Below, one piece after another: positions 44,101 to 57,685 of a stretch of DNA of 64,000 nt. The translations under genes and the position numbers were made by a program. The notes below the pieces were generated by a model that was not told the origin of the DNA, ran no database searches, and saw only the letters and a list, made by a program, of their open reading frames with translations. The stretch covers positions 40,414,243-40,478,242 of the forward strand of contig OZ017796.1 in NCBI GenBank assembly GCA_963969395.1, in the 5' to 3' direction. Position 1 is the first letter of the stretch; the number at the start of each line of letters is the position of its first letter. Source of the stretch: Pseudoscleropodium purum (Eukaryota; Streptophyta; Bryopsida; Hypnales; Brachytheciaceae).

Positions 44101-47100
44101 CACGTCATTGATCCCAAAAAAAATTAAATTAAATTAATTTTTTTTTTTGCATTTGGAGACTAAAAAAAAAATTTAATGTAAAAGAAAATTCTGACAGCGG
44201 GAAAATTCTGACGCTTCGGGGAACATTTGCAGGGCAACAAGCCCAAAACAGGTTTCTGGACACACACACACCCCAAAAAAAAAACTCTTCTAATGCATGT
44301 CTAATATTTGTCATAAAATTTTCAATTTTTTTGGTGAAAATTTCAAATTACCATGAATTTTTGAAGAAAAAATGAAGAAAACTCAAATCAAATACAAATC
44401 ATGTTCAATTTTATTTATTTTTAATTCAAAATAGAATTACATTTTAGTGAAGAAAATTGTGGTATAAAGAATGACAATATAAAGAAGTTATAGATCCTCA
44501 ACTTCAACTTCACTAAAATGCTTCTTTTAAAGAATTTTTCAAGTGGAAGAGAACTTGAACTTCAAAAGCCTCATTTTGTAAGCCTTGATCAAAGGCAAAA
44601 GAAATTGCTTTAAAAGTCAAAATCAAGTTTTAAGGGGGAAAAAACTCAAAAGTATTGAAATACATTAGATAGTGTACCATTTTTTTGATAAACTATCCCA
44701 TATAAAAAAATAAACTGAAATGTTTTGAATGATGTAGCTACAACACCAATAAAGTTGCATATAAAAAATTGGAAGAAATCATTCATTTTTCAATATGCGC
44801 AAAAGCCCAATTGACCATCTAAAGACACAAAATGTCCTCGGCATCCTTCCATAGCTAGAATTATCCAAATTGCAACCTCCCTTCAATGCTCTCGTGGTGG
44901 AGCTACACCGATTTGTCATATTAGTAAGTACTATTAGTGAAAGGGAGAAACTAGTGTGACCTAAAAAATTAATGTCACTGTATATCCAAAGATTGTGGAA
45001 ATTGGTACAATATAATGATATTTCAACTTGCTCTAGTTTAAAATAGTGTGACTCTGATAAATGAATGTCACATACATTATTAGGATGAATCATTGTAGTA
45101 GTTGGTTAGAAGCACCAAGAATTATTACTTCTCTACTTATGTTAGAAAAATGCTCAAGACTACTTGTCCAAATTCTTTTTTGTAAAATTGAGAGCCTTTT
45201 TAAGAAAAATCCAACCCATGTTGATTCTTAGTTAATTGACATTCACAAAATATTCTATAAATTTTCAAATTTGAAAGCATAGGGTACCTATTCATGCCTC
45301 TAGATTCCCTTTGAAAGGATTACCCTTAAAACAAGAAATTTTCTATTGGTTGCTTCAAAGAACTCTTCAACTTGCATTACTTGCTTTTGAAAACTTGTGG
45401 TAGTTGTAGGTGAAGATAAGTAGCCATGCAAGATCCAAATGTAGTTGTTTAAATTTGGAAAATGGCACATTTGGATGCAGCTACTTTACAACTCTTACAA
45501 TAGTAGCAACAACACGCAATTTATAAAAATTTATAAAAATTACAAACAAAATTTTCTTTAAATTTCTTGGATATTAAATTTAAAAGTGTTTCCAAAACAT
45601 TGTATACTTGATTATTCAAATGGATGAAATTGCAATAGTATGTTGTGATGCTATGCACTTAATATAACTAATTTATTGAGTTATACACCTACTAAATTTT
45701 CTACCAAACCATAACTTTCAAAGTTTTTTTGCACTTCAATAATTGTTATAAATAATTGAGAAATTTAGAATTGACATTTTGGAGATTTTGTAAATGCACT
45801 TGCCAACTAAAGTTCATTCCTAAAATCTTCAAGAAATCATGAGAAAATTTGCAATTCAAAAGAATTATACATCTTCAGAAAAATTTAGAGTGAACCAAAA
45901 AAATGAAAAAAATGAAAAAATGAAAATTGAAAATATAATGCATTCAAAAATATTTCAATCAATATATTCATAAAACTATTAATATGTATCACATGATCCT
46001 AAAAATGACTCTCATTTCTCTACAAGAGAAATTTTATGAATTTTATACTTGTAAAAAAAGTTTATATTTATTTTTAGACTTGATCAAATTAAAAAAATAG
46101 ACTTATCTTAGAAACCTTGAAAGTTGCCTTTTTTTTTGGTCCCTAGCTAGTTTGTTTCTAATCTTAGATTGCGTTTAAATTTTAATTAATCAACTTGTAA
46201 TTTTTTAGGAATTAAGAATGACAGTTAGGCTTGATGTTGCAAATTTTACAACATAGTGTATTGGTAATATTAATTACAATTCCTCCTAGATATCAATATT
46301 ATTGATTCAAGTAAGTGACATTTTCTTTTCTTTTCATTGATATATGACATGATTTTTCTTGAAGCTTCTTCAATAAATATTAGATTCTAATCTCCAATTG
46401 CACTCTTAAATCAAAGATAAACAATGTGCAAGCTTGAAGCAAAAAGCAAAGAAGACTATTTCCAAGACTCACTCCATGTACAAAGAGAAATATTGGAGGT
46501 GGATATAACTTACATAGTTACAACAAATTTAACTCATAAAGGACTACAAAGCCCATTTTTTTTTTAAAGTTCGGTCACACGTTATTGATTTTACTTTTGG
46601 AAAATCTTGCACAATTTTTTTTACAATATAGATAAATCAAGATTAAAGAAGATTAAATCATCACTGATAATTCAATAGATTAATAGATTGAACGAGGGAT
46701 TGAAGCATATTGAACCATCTTTATTATATAAAATATGATCAATTATAGGCACCATACTTAGATAATTATTTGGATGTTGTTGTAATAAGATCATTGTATA
46801 GACAATAGCTTTATCCCTAGAGAATCAAAGATTCTAATTTCAAACAACTAATGAATACAAACATGTCCCAAACACAGAAATCTTGATTTTTTCATCCATC
46901 TAAATTTTTGTACATTTTTGTGTTAGTTTTCTTATATTTGTGCAATATAGATTTTGTGATTTTTTCTTTTCACATATTTTATAGTTCAAAGGGCCTAAGT
47001 ATGTTGACTTCAAAAAATAACTTTTCCAATTCAAAAAATGGCCCTTTCAAAAAACAACTTGAATAAGCAAGTAAACTAAATATATTTAAACATTACCATA

Positions 47101-47706
47101 AAAATAATTTTGTATTTACAACTTAAAAAAAATATATCTTGTGAAAAAAAATAAAAATCAATCTGTAATCATTTTTAGATGAAAATTTCAATATTTGGTT
47201 CTAAATTTTGTTGAAAAATATTGTTTAATGTAACAAATGATTTAACTATATATAGATTTGATTTATGGATCAAATTTTTATATTTTTTGTTTGAAAATGA
47301 TCATGAGATTATTATTCTTAGTTTTATTTTATACCACATCTTCATAATTTTGGAAATTTGAACCAATCTTTATTTTTTGAGGGGTTACATTATCATGCAG
47401 ACTTTTGTTAAGTCTCAATTAAAGGGAAGGAGTCTTTGTATTGATAAAAATTACACTAAATTATAGTGAAATCAATTAGGTTTTCTTACCTCCAAAGAAT
47501 TACATTTTAAGCCATCAATGCCACTAGATATTTCTACAAATCTTTCCATTTATACACAAAGAGGTTCATAAGTCACAATTACAACAACACCTATTTAAGA
47601 AGTAGTGCATTTTATACAATAACAATGAATATTTTTATAGTGTCACGTGTCAAAAAATTAATGCAAGGCAACCTAATTTCACTATTTAGTGCTATTGTAG
47701 GCTATA
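44101..47706. other. AT-rich gene-free stretch
   Basis: Poly-A/T-rich with short ORFs only. No repeat arrays, RNA genes or coding frames are supported. Confidence 0.55.
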
Positions 47707-48212
47707 CTAGTGTGCCTTGTGCTGTTGCCACAATCAAAATAAAAGTAAAAAGTAATTTTCTAATTTTTTTTAACAAAAAAACTCAAAAACTCATAAATTT
47801 CACACCAGAGGTCCAAGTATCACGAAACAAAGCCTGTGCACCCTTCCTCGCTAAGGGCTTTCTAACGGTACCAAGAATGCGATCAAGGATATATAATCTA
47901 GAAGATCTCATTGACAAAAACAAACAAAACTATTATATGTTTTTTAGGGGGTCTAGAGGGTCTTTTGGATTTGTTTTTAATGTTGTTCCCCCAACAGTCT
48001 GGAACAGTCACGGTCAAAAAAATTTACTTTTAAAATGTAACAAATTGAAAATTGAAAAAATAAAATTGGAAAAAAATGACTTGGCAGTTGTCATGCGACA
48101 ACACACTGCAGGGCAATGTGTAGAGCCTGAGAACCCAACTGAATGCAAGGGAACATACAATCTTTCTAAGGGCTGAAATCTCATCTAATGCAAACAAACA
48201 ACCTAACTTAAT
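47707..48212 (-). mobile_element. Helitron-like element, copy 2 (longer, about 0.5 kb)
   Basis: The plus strand starts CTAGTGTGCCTTGTGCTG after an A, as in the other two copies. The right end shares 'aaacaaacaacctaactta' with copy 1 (48192-48212). Between these lies about 250 bp of extra sequence absent from copy 1. The hairpin is weakened here by mutation. The exact 5' limit is uncertain. The long ORF through this element is spurious. Confidence 0.5.
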
Positions 48213-49147
48213 CCCTAAAAGTTATTTGACTATTTTTTTACCAAAAATGCTCCAAAACTTTCATTTCTAGTACAAGTAAAAAAATTAAGAAATTTTTTTT
48301 TTTGAACACATGTAATTGTATGATTTTGTAGTATACTAGTTTGAAAAGATGTGGAAGAAATTTCAAAATTTTCCTCCTTGCGGATTGCAAGATATTAGCA
48401 ATTGAAGTAACAAAAATTCTTTTTTGGGCCTTATGAAAATCAAAAGCTACACTTCACAAGGTCACATTTGTATGTAAAAATTTCTAGAATGGTTGTACTT
48501 CTTTGGGTTCATTCTTCAAGGCAAGTTAGCTTCATGCTTGAAAATTTTCAGAACATTTGGAATCATACAACATATAGAAAAAATAATAATAAATAGAAAG
48601 AAGTAGAAAATAATTCAAATACTAAATTGCTAAGAATTTTAGTTATGGAATTGAAAAATGCCAATCCCAATGGTTGTACCGTTGTAATAAACAATCTACA
48701 TCCTATGAGTTTATTTTTTTCAAAAAATATTGAAAATTGAGTTAAATAAAAGACTTCAAAGTTTATTTTAGGATTGAGATTCCATGACTACTTGCAAACT
48801 AAAACTCCTCATAACTTTCATCTCATTGATCGAAATGAAATGATTCAAAGCTTTCCACGTATATATAAATGTAGAAAATCAATTAAAAAATTTTATTTAT
48901 GAAAAAAATGATTTTTTCTGATTTGCCTAGTCTACCTGAGTTGAGAAACAAATAACATTTTGCATTATAACTTTTCACTTGTGTACTCAAATGAAATGAA
49001 ATTTAGTTCTCACGGAAGATATTCCTCATCCCCCACCTTGTAAAAAAATTCAACCTAAATAAGTCAAACCTCCACTCACATGTACATGCCCCAAAAAATT
49101 ATGTTGCCCAAAACACAAGGATGGTCTTTTAGGGGTTAAGGTATGGA
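48213..49147. other. AT-rich gene-free stretch
   Basis: No coding or repeat feature that I recognise. Confidence 0.5.
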
Positions 49148-49380
49148 CTAGTGTGCCTTGTGTTGTTGCCACGGTCAAAATGAAAGTAATAGTAATTTTC
49201 TAATTTTCTAATTCATAAAAACTTCGAAATTCAATAACTTTCACACCGTACGTCCAAACACCACGAATCAAACCCCATGCACCCCTTCTCCCCAAGGGCT
49301 TTTCAACTATACCAAGAACTCAATTGACAAACACACAATCTTAGAGATCTCAACATAACAAAACAAACAAATAACCTAAT
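49148..49380 (-). mobile_element. Helitron-like element, copy 3 (233 bp)
   Basis: It begins CTAGTGTGCCTTGTG on the plus strand and ends in the 'aacaaacaaataacctaat' tail shared by the family. Unlike copies 1 and 2 it is flanked by a perfect 12-bp direct repeat, TTAAGGTATGGA (49136-49147 and 49381-49392). That would fit a target-site-duplicating element better than a Helitron. Confidence 0.5.
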
Positions 49381-49392
49381 TTAAGGTATGGA

Positions 49393-52300
49393 TTAAGGCT
49401 TTGCATAGACTGTCACAGAGAGTCACATGACATGAATATCACTAGTATCAATTACTATACACAAAATCTTCTCTTGTTTTTATTTATTTATTTATTTTTA
49501 CACAAATAAAGGTTTGTCTTATCTTCCATTTGACTTCCTTGAAGAAATCATGACAAATTAGGGGGCGGTGTCCTTAGACTTTTCACCACTCACAAGACTA
49601 GTCACAACAGGACTCAGTCTTGTACTTGTGTCTGTAATGATGTAAGTTTGCTTTTTGTGCAGACATAAGTTACTTCTTATGGAACTGGGATGGATCAGCA
49701 GTTGCGTGTTATCTGACTCTCATAACCCTGGAATCAGGGCTTTATTTTTTTGGCTTTCTGGTGCCAGATTGAAAAAATATATTTTGACTAAAAAACGCAA
49801 ACAGAAAGTGAAGTTTTTCGCCCATAATACTTTGAATTTAAAAAAAAAAATCTTGGATGAAATCAACAAATTGTGGATGAAATTAGGATTATGGATATGT
49901 GTTATGTACTAATGTGATATTTTTAATTCAATATGTGGATGAATGTTGAAATTTGGAGCACCCCTATGCACTCAAAAGAGGCATACAAGGTGTTTTTTGC
50001 CTCCCCCCCTCTAGGATCAATGACAGCCATTAATGCCTTCTGGGAAATTAGAAAAGGGTTCTCCTACTGTTGATGAGGCCCTATTGCCCTTGGACCGTTG
50101 ATCATACACCAAAAATCTTCCATTATCAATCTACATTGAGTTGATAAACCCATATCATTTTGTGGGGTGGGTTGCATATGAAAATTACTTAGGGGGTGGG
50201 TTGTTAACTTGGGTTGGTGGGTTGTTAACCAAAGTTTTGGGGCCCTGGAGTTAAATTAAAAAATAAATAAAAAACGCAATTGGGATTTAAAAAACAAAAT
50301 TGGAGTTGGAATTTTAGTTTGAGTGCATAGTTTGTCCCTATGTCTATGCACTTAAAAGAGGCGGTAATTGCTAATATCACTAACTTTGGCTCCCCATAGC
50401 ATTTTACATTGCCACTTTGGCTCCCCATAAAAATGAAAAAAGGGTTATGACATAACCCTAGAATGTTGCAAGAGTCATTTTGTGGCCTTTGGACGACAAT
50501 GTGGCAACAACAATAGATATTAGAAGCATTTTTGCATCCACATTTTTCTTGTTGACCTTTCATGGTAGGTTAAAAAGACTATGTATGAAATTGAGTTTGT
50601 AGGCTTCCTGGCATTTGTCTTCAATTCCTGTGAATGAGAAGTTAGTAAGAGAAATTCAAATCACAAAATACGCTATTTTAGTGTATTTTAGAGAGTTGTT
50701 GCTCGTAGTTGCAAATCTAAAATTTCTTTGTAAAAATGATATTTCATGAGTTTAAGCCCAATTAATGAAATGAAAGTCATCTACTTTAGTTTCTACTCCA
50801 ATTTGAATTTTTTTCTTAATTCCTAAAATTGAATATTTCATTGCAATTTGAACTTTGGATATATTTTCAATGTCTATGGAATTTTAATTATAGAATGACA
50901 CAAAAACTAAGTTTATGTCACTATGATGCTCTTCACTATAACAATACACATATGGTGAAATTTTCAAATTTTTAAAAATAATTTTCTTTTTGGTATGATT
51001 TTTCTTCACTTTTGCTTCAAAAATTCTCAAAAAATTCAATTTTCTACAAAAAAAAACTAAATTTTTTGTGAAGACATGAAGATATGTAATTTCATCTTTG
51101 AATTTTTTTTTTAAATTCTTTGATATGTAGTTGCTAAATGAGAGCATATAAAGTGATGGAATTTAACCTCCAACTCTTTGGTCATAGGCTTAGTGTTTCA
51201 AGGTTAAGGTAGATAAGCCTCTGACCATGCATACTAGCAATCTAAATATTTTGGGGCCAACTTCAAGAGGGGCACATATTTTTTGGAGGTTTGCACTTGT
51301 TTCACAAATCAAAGTGAAACAAGTGAAAATATAATTTTTCTAAAACCCAAGTGGAAATATAATTTTCTTGATTCAAATTGTAATCTATGTGAATTTTTGA
51401 AGTGGTTTGTCCTTAAATTTCAAAACCATTCATAGAATGGGGTCATGAACATCCTAAAAACAATCTATGACCACTCTCCCATATATTAAATGGCACTTAT
51501 GGAGGTTCAAGATGCCATGCATTGTCTTTGAGTTAAAAAGAGGCTAAAATGATCCTATCTCCAAGATGTCCCCTTCATCTCTATTACCAACTTTTTATAG
51601 TTGTAAAAAGATTTTGCCGCTATCCTATATAATCACACACTCATTGCAATGATTTTTTTAGAAATTGTCTAGATTTGGATGATGTGTTGGATTGTATTCG
51701 AACCAAAAATGAGATGATAAAATACTCTAGTCTACTTTATTTGATATATTGGGGGTAGCTGACATCAAACTACAAGATATGCTCACCTATAATTATCACT
51801 AGTTACCATTATCATATAGAAGCTTATGGCCCATTTCCAACCACTCAAAGAATTATTCATATTTGGAGCACAAATTTCTTGACTTTAGAAATATTCCCTT
51901 ATGAAGAAATAGAATTTGGAAAGATTCCAAATTTTTTCCTCTCAAAACATAATTATCTTGAATTTATTAGCCAAAGATATAAAGCTAACCTATACTTGTC
52001 ATATGGAACTTCCCAATTCCAATTCTAGGCTGCAAACAAAATCAATCAAGAACTAGTTGTACTAATGAGAGACTTGTAGCCAATCACAACTGTGTCAGAT
52101 GATGTGTCATAATTGATCACTATTCATTAATCCCAACATCCTATACCTCCATAATGGGAGGGTGATTGGAAAGGTGTCATTCAGTTACCTTATAAATTAT
52201 TGTTGTTGAATCTTATTAGCAATCAAAAGAGGATTCCAATAAACATGCATTTTTTAGACACTGCATTTAGACATTACATTTTTTAGACACTTTGTAAATA

Positions 52301-52891
52301 AGTTATGAATATTTTTAGAGTATTAATTATATTGTCTTTAGATGCACTCTAAACCAACATTAGCCGCTCTGTTACACATCTCATGTTTTGCTTGTATACA
52401 TCAAGTGTTAGTAATCAATATCTAGATTTTTGCTATGTTTTTGTGTCCTAATGTAGGTATAGCATTTTGAAGAGGCCAGAAGACAATTTAGATTGATTAT
52501 GGATCTCCTTAGGATCATATTCTTTGCTTACACAAACCATGTTTCCTTCAATATTATACAATATTGACTTTTCTTCTAAGTTTTGAATTCAACATTCCAA
52601 CTAAAGTGACAGAATAATACATGAAACAAACTCAAAATCATAGCGCAAGCATAGATAAAGTTAAGCATTGTTTCTTTAACTTACAATATTAACATGTATA
52701 TATACTATAACCCAAACTAATTATAATGAATTAATTTTGAAAAGGTGGGGCATATCATTAAGCTAGTCAGCCAAAAAAATATTAAATTTCTAAATACGTA
52801 ATTAATTAACTCCAACCCAATGATAGGGTTGGTGTAACTTAAGAGTTTGTCCACATCGAGTACGATAATTAAACATATGTAGTTTTTTTAT
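49393..52891. other. AT-rich gene-free stretch
   Basis: A short stem ACAAGACT/AGTCTTGT lies near 49592-49622, and a repeated motif TATGCACT(C/T)AAAAGAGGC occurs near 49965 and 50345. Otherwise nothing is recognised. Confidence 0.5.
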
Positions 52892-53602
52892 GGGATAGTT
52901 GCAAGAAAGACCTGTACTATTTTGGGTCATAAGTGGAGTTATAGAGTTTAAATTGACCATAACATTTGGAGAATCAAGCCTATGTACTTGAAATTTTTAT
53001 TGAAGATGACTAATTTGGTCATAAAGACAAAAAATAAATTTCAACTTTTTTTTAAAACTTTTTATAATTAAATTTCAATTTAGCTAATTTGTTACACTTT
53101 GCAATTTAGGGGTTTTTAGTATTGTGGAGTACCCAAAAATAATGATTTAGAGCTGAAATTTTTGTGATCTATTTCCACACTAGGTGAGTATGTGACTACA
53201 AAGGGGCACGTAAAAAACAACTATTTTTTATCATCCACATGCATGCAAATAGGGGGCCCTCACATGTACCTTCTTGAACAATGAAAATGGTTATAAGATC
53301 ATTCTTTTGGTGAAATCCCTTCATCCTATAGTTCTCCCTAATTTCCAATTTTTAGTTTTTCTGAAAATTAATTTTCCTATTTTTTACAAATTAAAATGTC
53401 AAAACACCCATTTTCATGATATTTTGAACTTTTCTAGTTCTCCTACTTAGAGAATTTTTCTAATCTTTTCCTTCTTAGAGTATCTTCTTCTTAAAGGTGT
53501 ATACATTCAACATATTTTTTTAATTATAAAGTATTCCCAAAAAATCATCACTACAATGCCAAACACTACAAAAAAAAAGGAGGTCTTTCTTGCAACTACC
53601 CT
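52892..53602. mobile_element. 711-bp element with terminal inverted repeats, non-coding
   Basis: The left end reads GGGATAGTTGCAAGAAAGAC. The reverse complement of the right end reads AGGGTAGTTGCAAGAAAGAC. The interior is AT-rich with no frame. No convincing target duplication was found, so the class is open. It is probably a non-autonomous DNA transposon. Confidence 0.6.
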
Positions 53603-53979
53603 AAGTGACTCCAATATTACTAACATTCTCATTTAAGAAGGAGACTCTCTATTCTATCTACTTTCTTAAAGTTCTGAAAACTTTGTTGTTAGTAATGTAG
53701 AGTATGCATAATTTAAGATAACAATCAATGGTTGATATTTGATTTCATATAATTTAGAGAGGGCTTTAGTTAATTTGAATGAATGTTAGAGGGGACAAAT
53801 AAGTAAGGAGGTTGTTAGTTGTTTTCCAATTTTTTGTTTATTGAGTAGCATGAGTGTGGAGTATTTTACTAAAATATTATTGATTATCTTATGGATTGTT
53901 ATGATGAAAGATTTGGCTATTTGAAAAGTCTTCGTGAAGTTTTGTTTGGAAGTTTTGTGAGTAGATACCCTCACTATCT

Positions 53980-54119
53980 CTAAAGGTGAGTGCTAGGAAT
54001 GTTTTAGTGTTTCAACCTTTTGTATTGGTATTTTCTATAAGAATTTGACTCCAAAGGTGAGTATAAAGAATGATTTAATGTTCAAACCTTTTGTATGGGT
54101 ATATTCTATAAGAGTGATA
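53980..54119 (+). repeat. two tandem units of about 70 bp
   Basis: Both units contain 'aaaggtgagt', 'caaaccttttgtat' (first copy 'caaccttttgtat') and 'ttctataaga', with several substitutions. Non-coding. Confidence 0.55.
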
Positions 54120-55939
54120 TATATTTTTTTCTTGGTATAATTTCTTCTTATAATTTATTATTACAATATGTAAATTTGACAAATTGGATTATTATTTTGT
54201 TGTATTGATGGCTAATGTGGTGGGGTTTGTTGGGAAGATTTGGCTTCTAAACGTAGTAGATCGTATTTTTCTTGGCACATTTTTCTTCGACATATGGAGT
54301 TGGAGTTGGTGAAGTATGCACAAGGGTTAGCTAAGTTGGAACAATGTGTTTTGGTGACTTGTCTTAGAGTATTCTTGTGTTCATAAAAACTGAAGCATTC
54401 AAAACTTATATAAGAGAACAAAAGCTTTCAGATATCTTGTACTACTTTTTGATGTTGTATATGGAAGGCTTTTATGTATGGTTTGGTACTCTAGAATAGA
54501 ACATGGAGCTAGGTGTTCAATTCATCCTAATGAATGAATGCATTTTTAGTTTGTATAGTAATCTTGAAAGTCATTCATAAGACATTTTTTTTGTCTTCAA
54601 TGACAATTTGCAGTTAATGTATTTATGGTTTATGATCCACCTACACTACAATTGTGAAAATTTGACCTCAATTCATTTGAAAAATGTTTAAAAGTTGGAT
54701 AATGCTTTTAATACCAATACAAAATTGTAAATATTCAATAGAATCAAAGGAATAGTTTCACTATTGCAACATCAATAATTCACAAGTTGTCATACAATTT
54801 TCAGATTGAAAAGGAAAATTCTTAGGGATCACTTTCATATTTAAAATCAGTTATACTTATTCAAACTAAAATTTTGTAATTATACTTTCACTTTTTGCAA
54901 TTATGGTTGTTGCTCTGAAGTAGCAAATTCCTTGCACATTGGACTATTCTAAACAGTCTTCTATCTCTATGTAAGTGCATCATAAAATTTGTATGAGATT
55001 CAACTATTGACTTAATTTTTGTTGTAATTAGTATTTTTTTGGCATAGATTTGATGGATAACTTTAAGGGGTTTTCTAAAAAACTTGGGTGCAAAACAATT
55101 GCTAAAATCAATCATTAAAATAACAATTCAAGACAAATGCTAGTAATTTTGATGTAGATAGAATTTAAACAACGTACAACAAGGTATATAATGGACAATT
55201 TTGTGGTACTTTAATTTTTATATAGATAGTAATTAAATGCATTTGTAAAAAGAAGAGCAGTTATTCATTCTTTGACTTTTGATTCCTTATTGCATTTATT
55301 TCAAAATTTACAAAGGATTGCAATACTTTGTATAATATGAACTTCAATGTTTTTTATATTACAATTTACTCACTCATTTTTGTGCTATGAGTTTTTGAAT
55401 GTAGATGTCTCAAAGAGAGTGGTTTATGATTGATACTATATATGAGATGTATAATTAAAAGTTAAAATATCTTTATTTGTTATAGTGATACTACAATCAC
55501 AATGATAATTTATGTATTTGGCATATGTATGACATTGTGACTATGATCACAATGGAGAACTATGACAATATTGAAATAGGTCATAAGAATCACCAACAAT
55601 GAAAAACTATGACCATGGGAATATATATGATCTCTCATATGTAAAAGATCATATACCCACATATATGCTCTCTCATTGTACATACATTTATGAAAGATCA
55701 TAGGACCTACCAATAAAGAGAATCTTTATCTTGCCATAATAATCAAGTTTTTCAACAATTGAACTTATTTTTTTTTTATAAATTTTGTGCAACTACATTA
55801 TTTATCTCCATTTCAGACACTAGGTCATTGAAAAAGCCTTTTTTCCCTTAAAAATTCATGAAATACTTTAAGATGAATGAAAAACTATTTGAACAAAACT
55901 TATTTATCAACATTGTGTAAGGTGGGCCCTCTTAAATAC
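54120..55939. other. AT-rich gene-free stretch
   Basis: Short ORFs only. A weak 'agatcata' repeat cluster lies near 55610-55700. Confidence 0.5.
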
Positions 55940-56170
55940 ACCAATGACCCTAAACTGTCATCTTCACTTTGCGTACATCTCCCAAATCAATTATGTACAA
56001 TACCTATGTGGAAGAAACTATTTTAGAACCAAACTTTGTTTGGTCCTTTATAACTTTTGCATATGGTATCCAAATGCCACGTTCTTTGGTGCAATGGAAC
56101 GTCCTTTCACTTCCCAACAAGAAAAAAATGAAAATATAACCATTCTAATAATAAATAGTAACTAGTCACA
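55940..56170 (+). repeat. dispersed repeat family R1, copy 3
   Basis: The core TAACTTTTGCATATGGTATC and CCTTTCACTTCCCAACAA match copies at 24947 and 31040. The left part (CACTTTGCGTACATCTC) and the right flank (CTAGTCACAATAG) also match copy 2. Confidence 0.75.
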
Positions 56171-56559
56171 ATAGTGATTTTGGAATATTCACCTTAACTT
56201 ATGGACTTTGGAGCTTTGAATCAAGATTTGATATATTGGACTATACATTAAGATATTAAGATATCAAGATTTGACGGCCACTCCCTACTAGAGCTTTTTT
56301 CTTTCATTTTTTGCGAGGTGCCAAAATGGCAATATAGACTTTTCTAATGGTTCTCTACATTTCAACATTCATCCACATATTGGATAGAAAGTATCACAAA
56401 AGTACATATCACATGTCCATAATTCTATTTTCATCTACAATTTGACAATTTCGTCTTAGATATTTTTTTGAAAATTCAAAGTTTTTTTTGGCAAAAAACT
56501 TTGTATTTTGTTGCCATTTTTTAGCCAAATTATTATTTTTTAATTTTCTGCTAAAAAGA

Positions 56560-57010
56560 AAGCCCTGCTGCTCCAAACCATAAGTCAAATTTACTATTGC
56601 CGCCCAGGCCGCCCAGCTACCTCGTAGGCCATGCCCCTCTGCGAAGCAATTCCTCGCCAGACATTATTAGCAAGGATGTCACGAACTCACGCTAGTAAGC
56701 GTTGAACCGTTCTTCACTAGTTCCCTTGTTTGGTGGAGCGCAACTCCAAACCAGTCTCACTTGTTTGGTGGAGCTTCTATGGCCCCGTCTAGGCCGGGCG
56801 GCTGTCTGGGTGTCGGCCCCTGTCCAGTTCGGCTGGCCCCCACGGCCCCATAAGCTCCTCCTCCTCCCCCTGTTTCTCCTGCGATTTCACAGTCACACGT
56901 TGCTTACGTTATTGTTGTCTTCTCAGAGACTGCGGAATCACAATCACACGTCGCTTTCGTAATCTTGTTCCGGCCAATTGTTGAATTGAGGGAGAGTGAG
57001 AGAGAGAGAG
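56560..57010 (+). promoter_or_regulatory. CpG-rich promoter/5' leader of the gene at 57011
   Basis: A sharp rise in GC and CpG begins near 56590. A GTTTGGTGGAG motif occurs twice (about 56727 and 56764). A 50-bp block containing TCACACGT(T/C)GCTT(A/T)CGT is repeated (56891 and 56943). The leader ends in a GA-rich run directly before the ATG. Confidence 0.45.
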
Positions 57011-57685
57011 ATGGGCGTGGGAAAGGGAAAGGAAAAGGAAAAGGGAAAGGAAAAGCGGAGGCAGGTCGCCATCTCGGCTGATCGTGACTCCAAACGACCA
57101 CGGGTCGAAGACGGTGCAAGCTCCTCTACTTCCGCGCCTCTGGAGAATGGCGAGGGGCTTCACGAGTCTCCGTGAGTCTCCGTGTCGTTGTTTTCAATTG
57201 TGATTTGTGGATGGATTCGGAGTAACCGATTAATTTGCAATTCGGTGAAAGAGGCGAGGAGGCTTGGGGGTGGAGTTGTTTTGATTGAGCTATTTTGTTA
57301 TTTGGTGGCTCTTGTGGAGGATTTTAGTCTCCATTGTTCTCTGATGAAGTTGATGTCTGTGGACAGGGAGGACGTGACCTCGGATCAGCACTCTGTTTTG
57401 AAGGAGCTGCCTCCGCCTCAAGCAAGCACGCAGTTCATTGAGGCACAGGGGGAACCTCCGACAGGAGGTTCGAAGTGGAATTTTAACCTGGAAGAATCTC
57501 CAGGTGGTACACCCGGCGGTACGCTGGAGCTTCCGGCCGTCCCTGCTGACTGGCAGATCTTGGAGGCACTCCCGGGGGCGTCCCCGGGGGCGCTCCTCCC
57601 AAGTGAAGAAGAGATTGCGACTTTACCAGAAGCATTGTTGAATGCAATGCTCCGATGCTGTTCGAAGCATCGGATGGTTGGCTAA
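57011..57685 (+). CDS. unrecognised protein with highly basic N-terminus, two exons (159 aa)
   Basis: Exon 1 is 57011-57171 (GTGAGT donor) and exon 2 is 57367-57685 (GACAG acceptor). The frames join in phase and end at TAA. Residues 4-17 are almost pure Gly/Lys/Glu/Arg, and a second basic cluster (Ser-Lys-Arg-Pro-Arg) follows near residue 27, so nuclear localisation is plausible. The rest is acidic and Pro/Gly-rich, with Leu-Pro-x-x-Pro-Ala-Asp-Trp near residue 113 and a Glu-Glu-Glu helix near 137. I do not recognise the family. The ATG follows a GA-rich leader in a CpG-rich region, supporting the start. The codon pattern and open frame across the intron support a real gene. Confidence 0.6.

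Noticed and set aside
47625..48176. 183-codon plus-strand ORF
   Set aside because: It runs across the terminus of a Helitron-like element, has no domain, and its sequence is explained by the repeat family.
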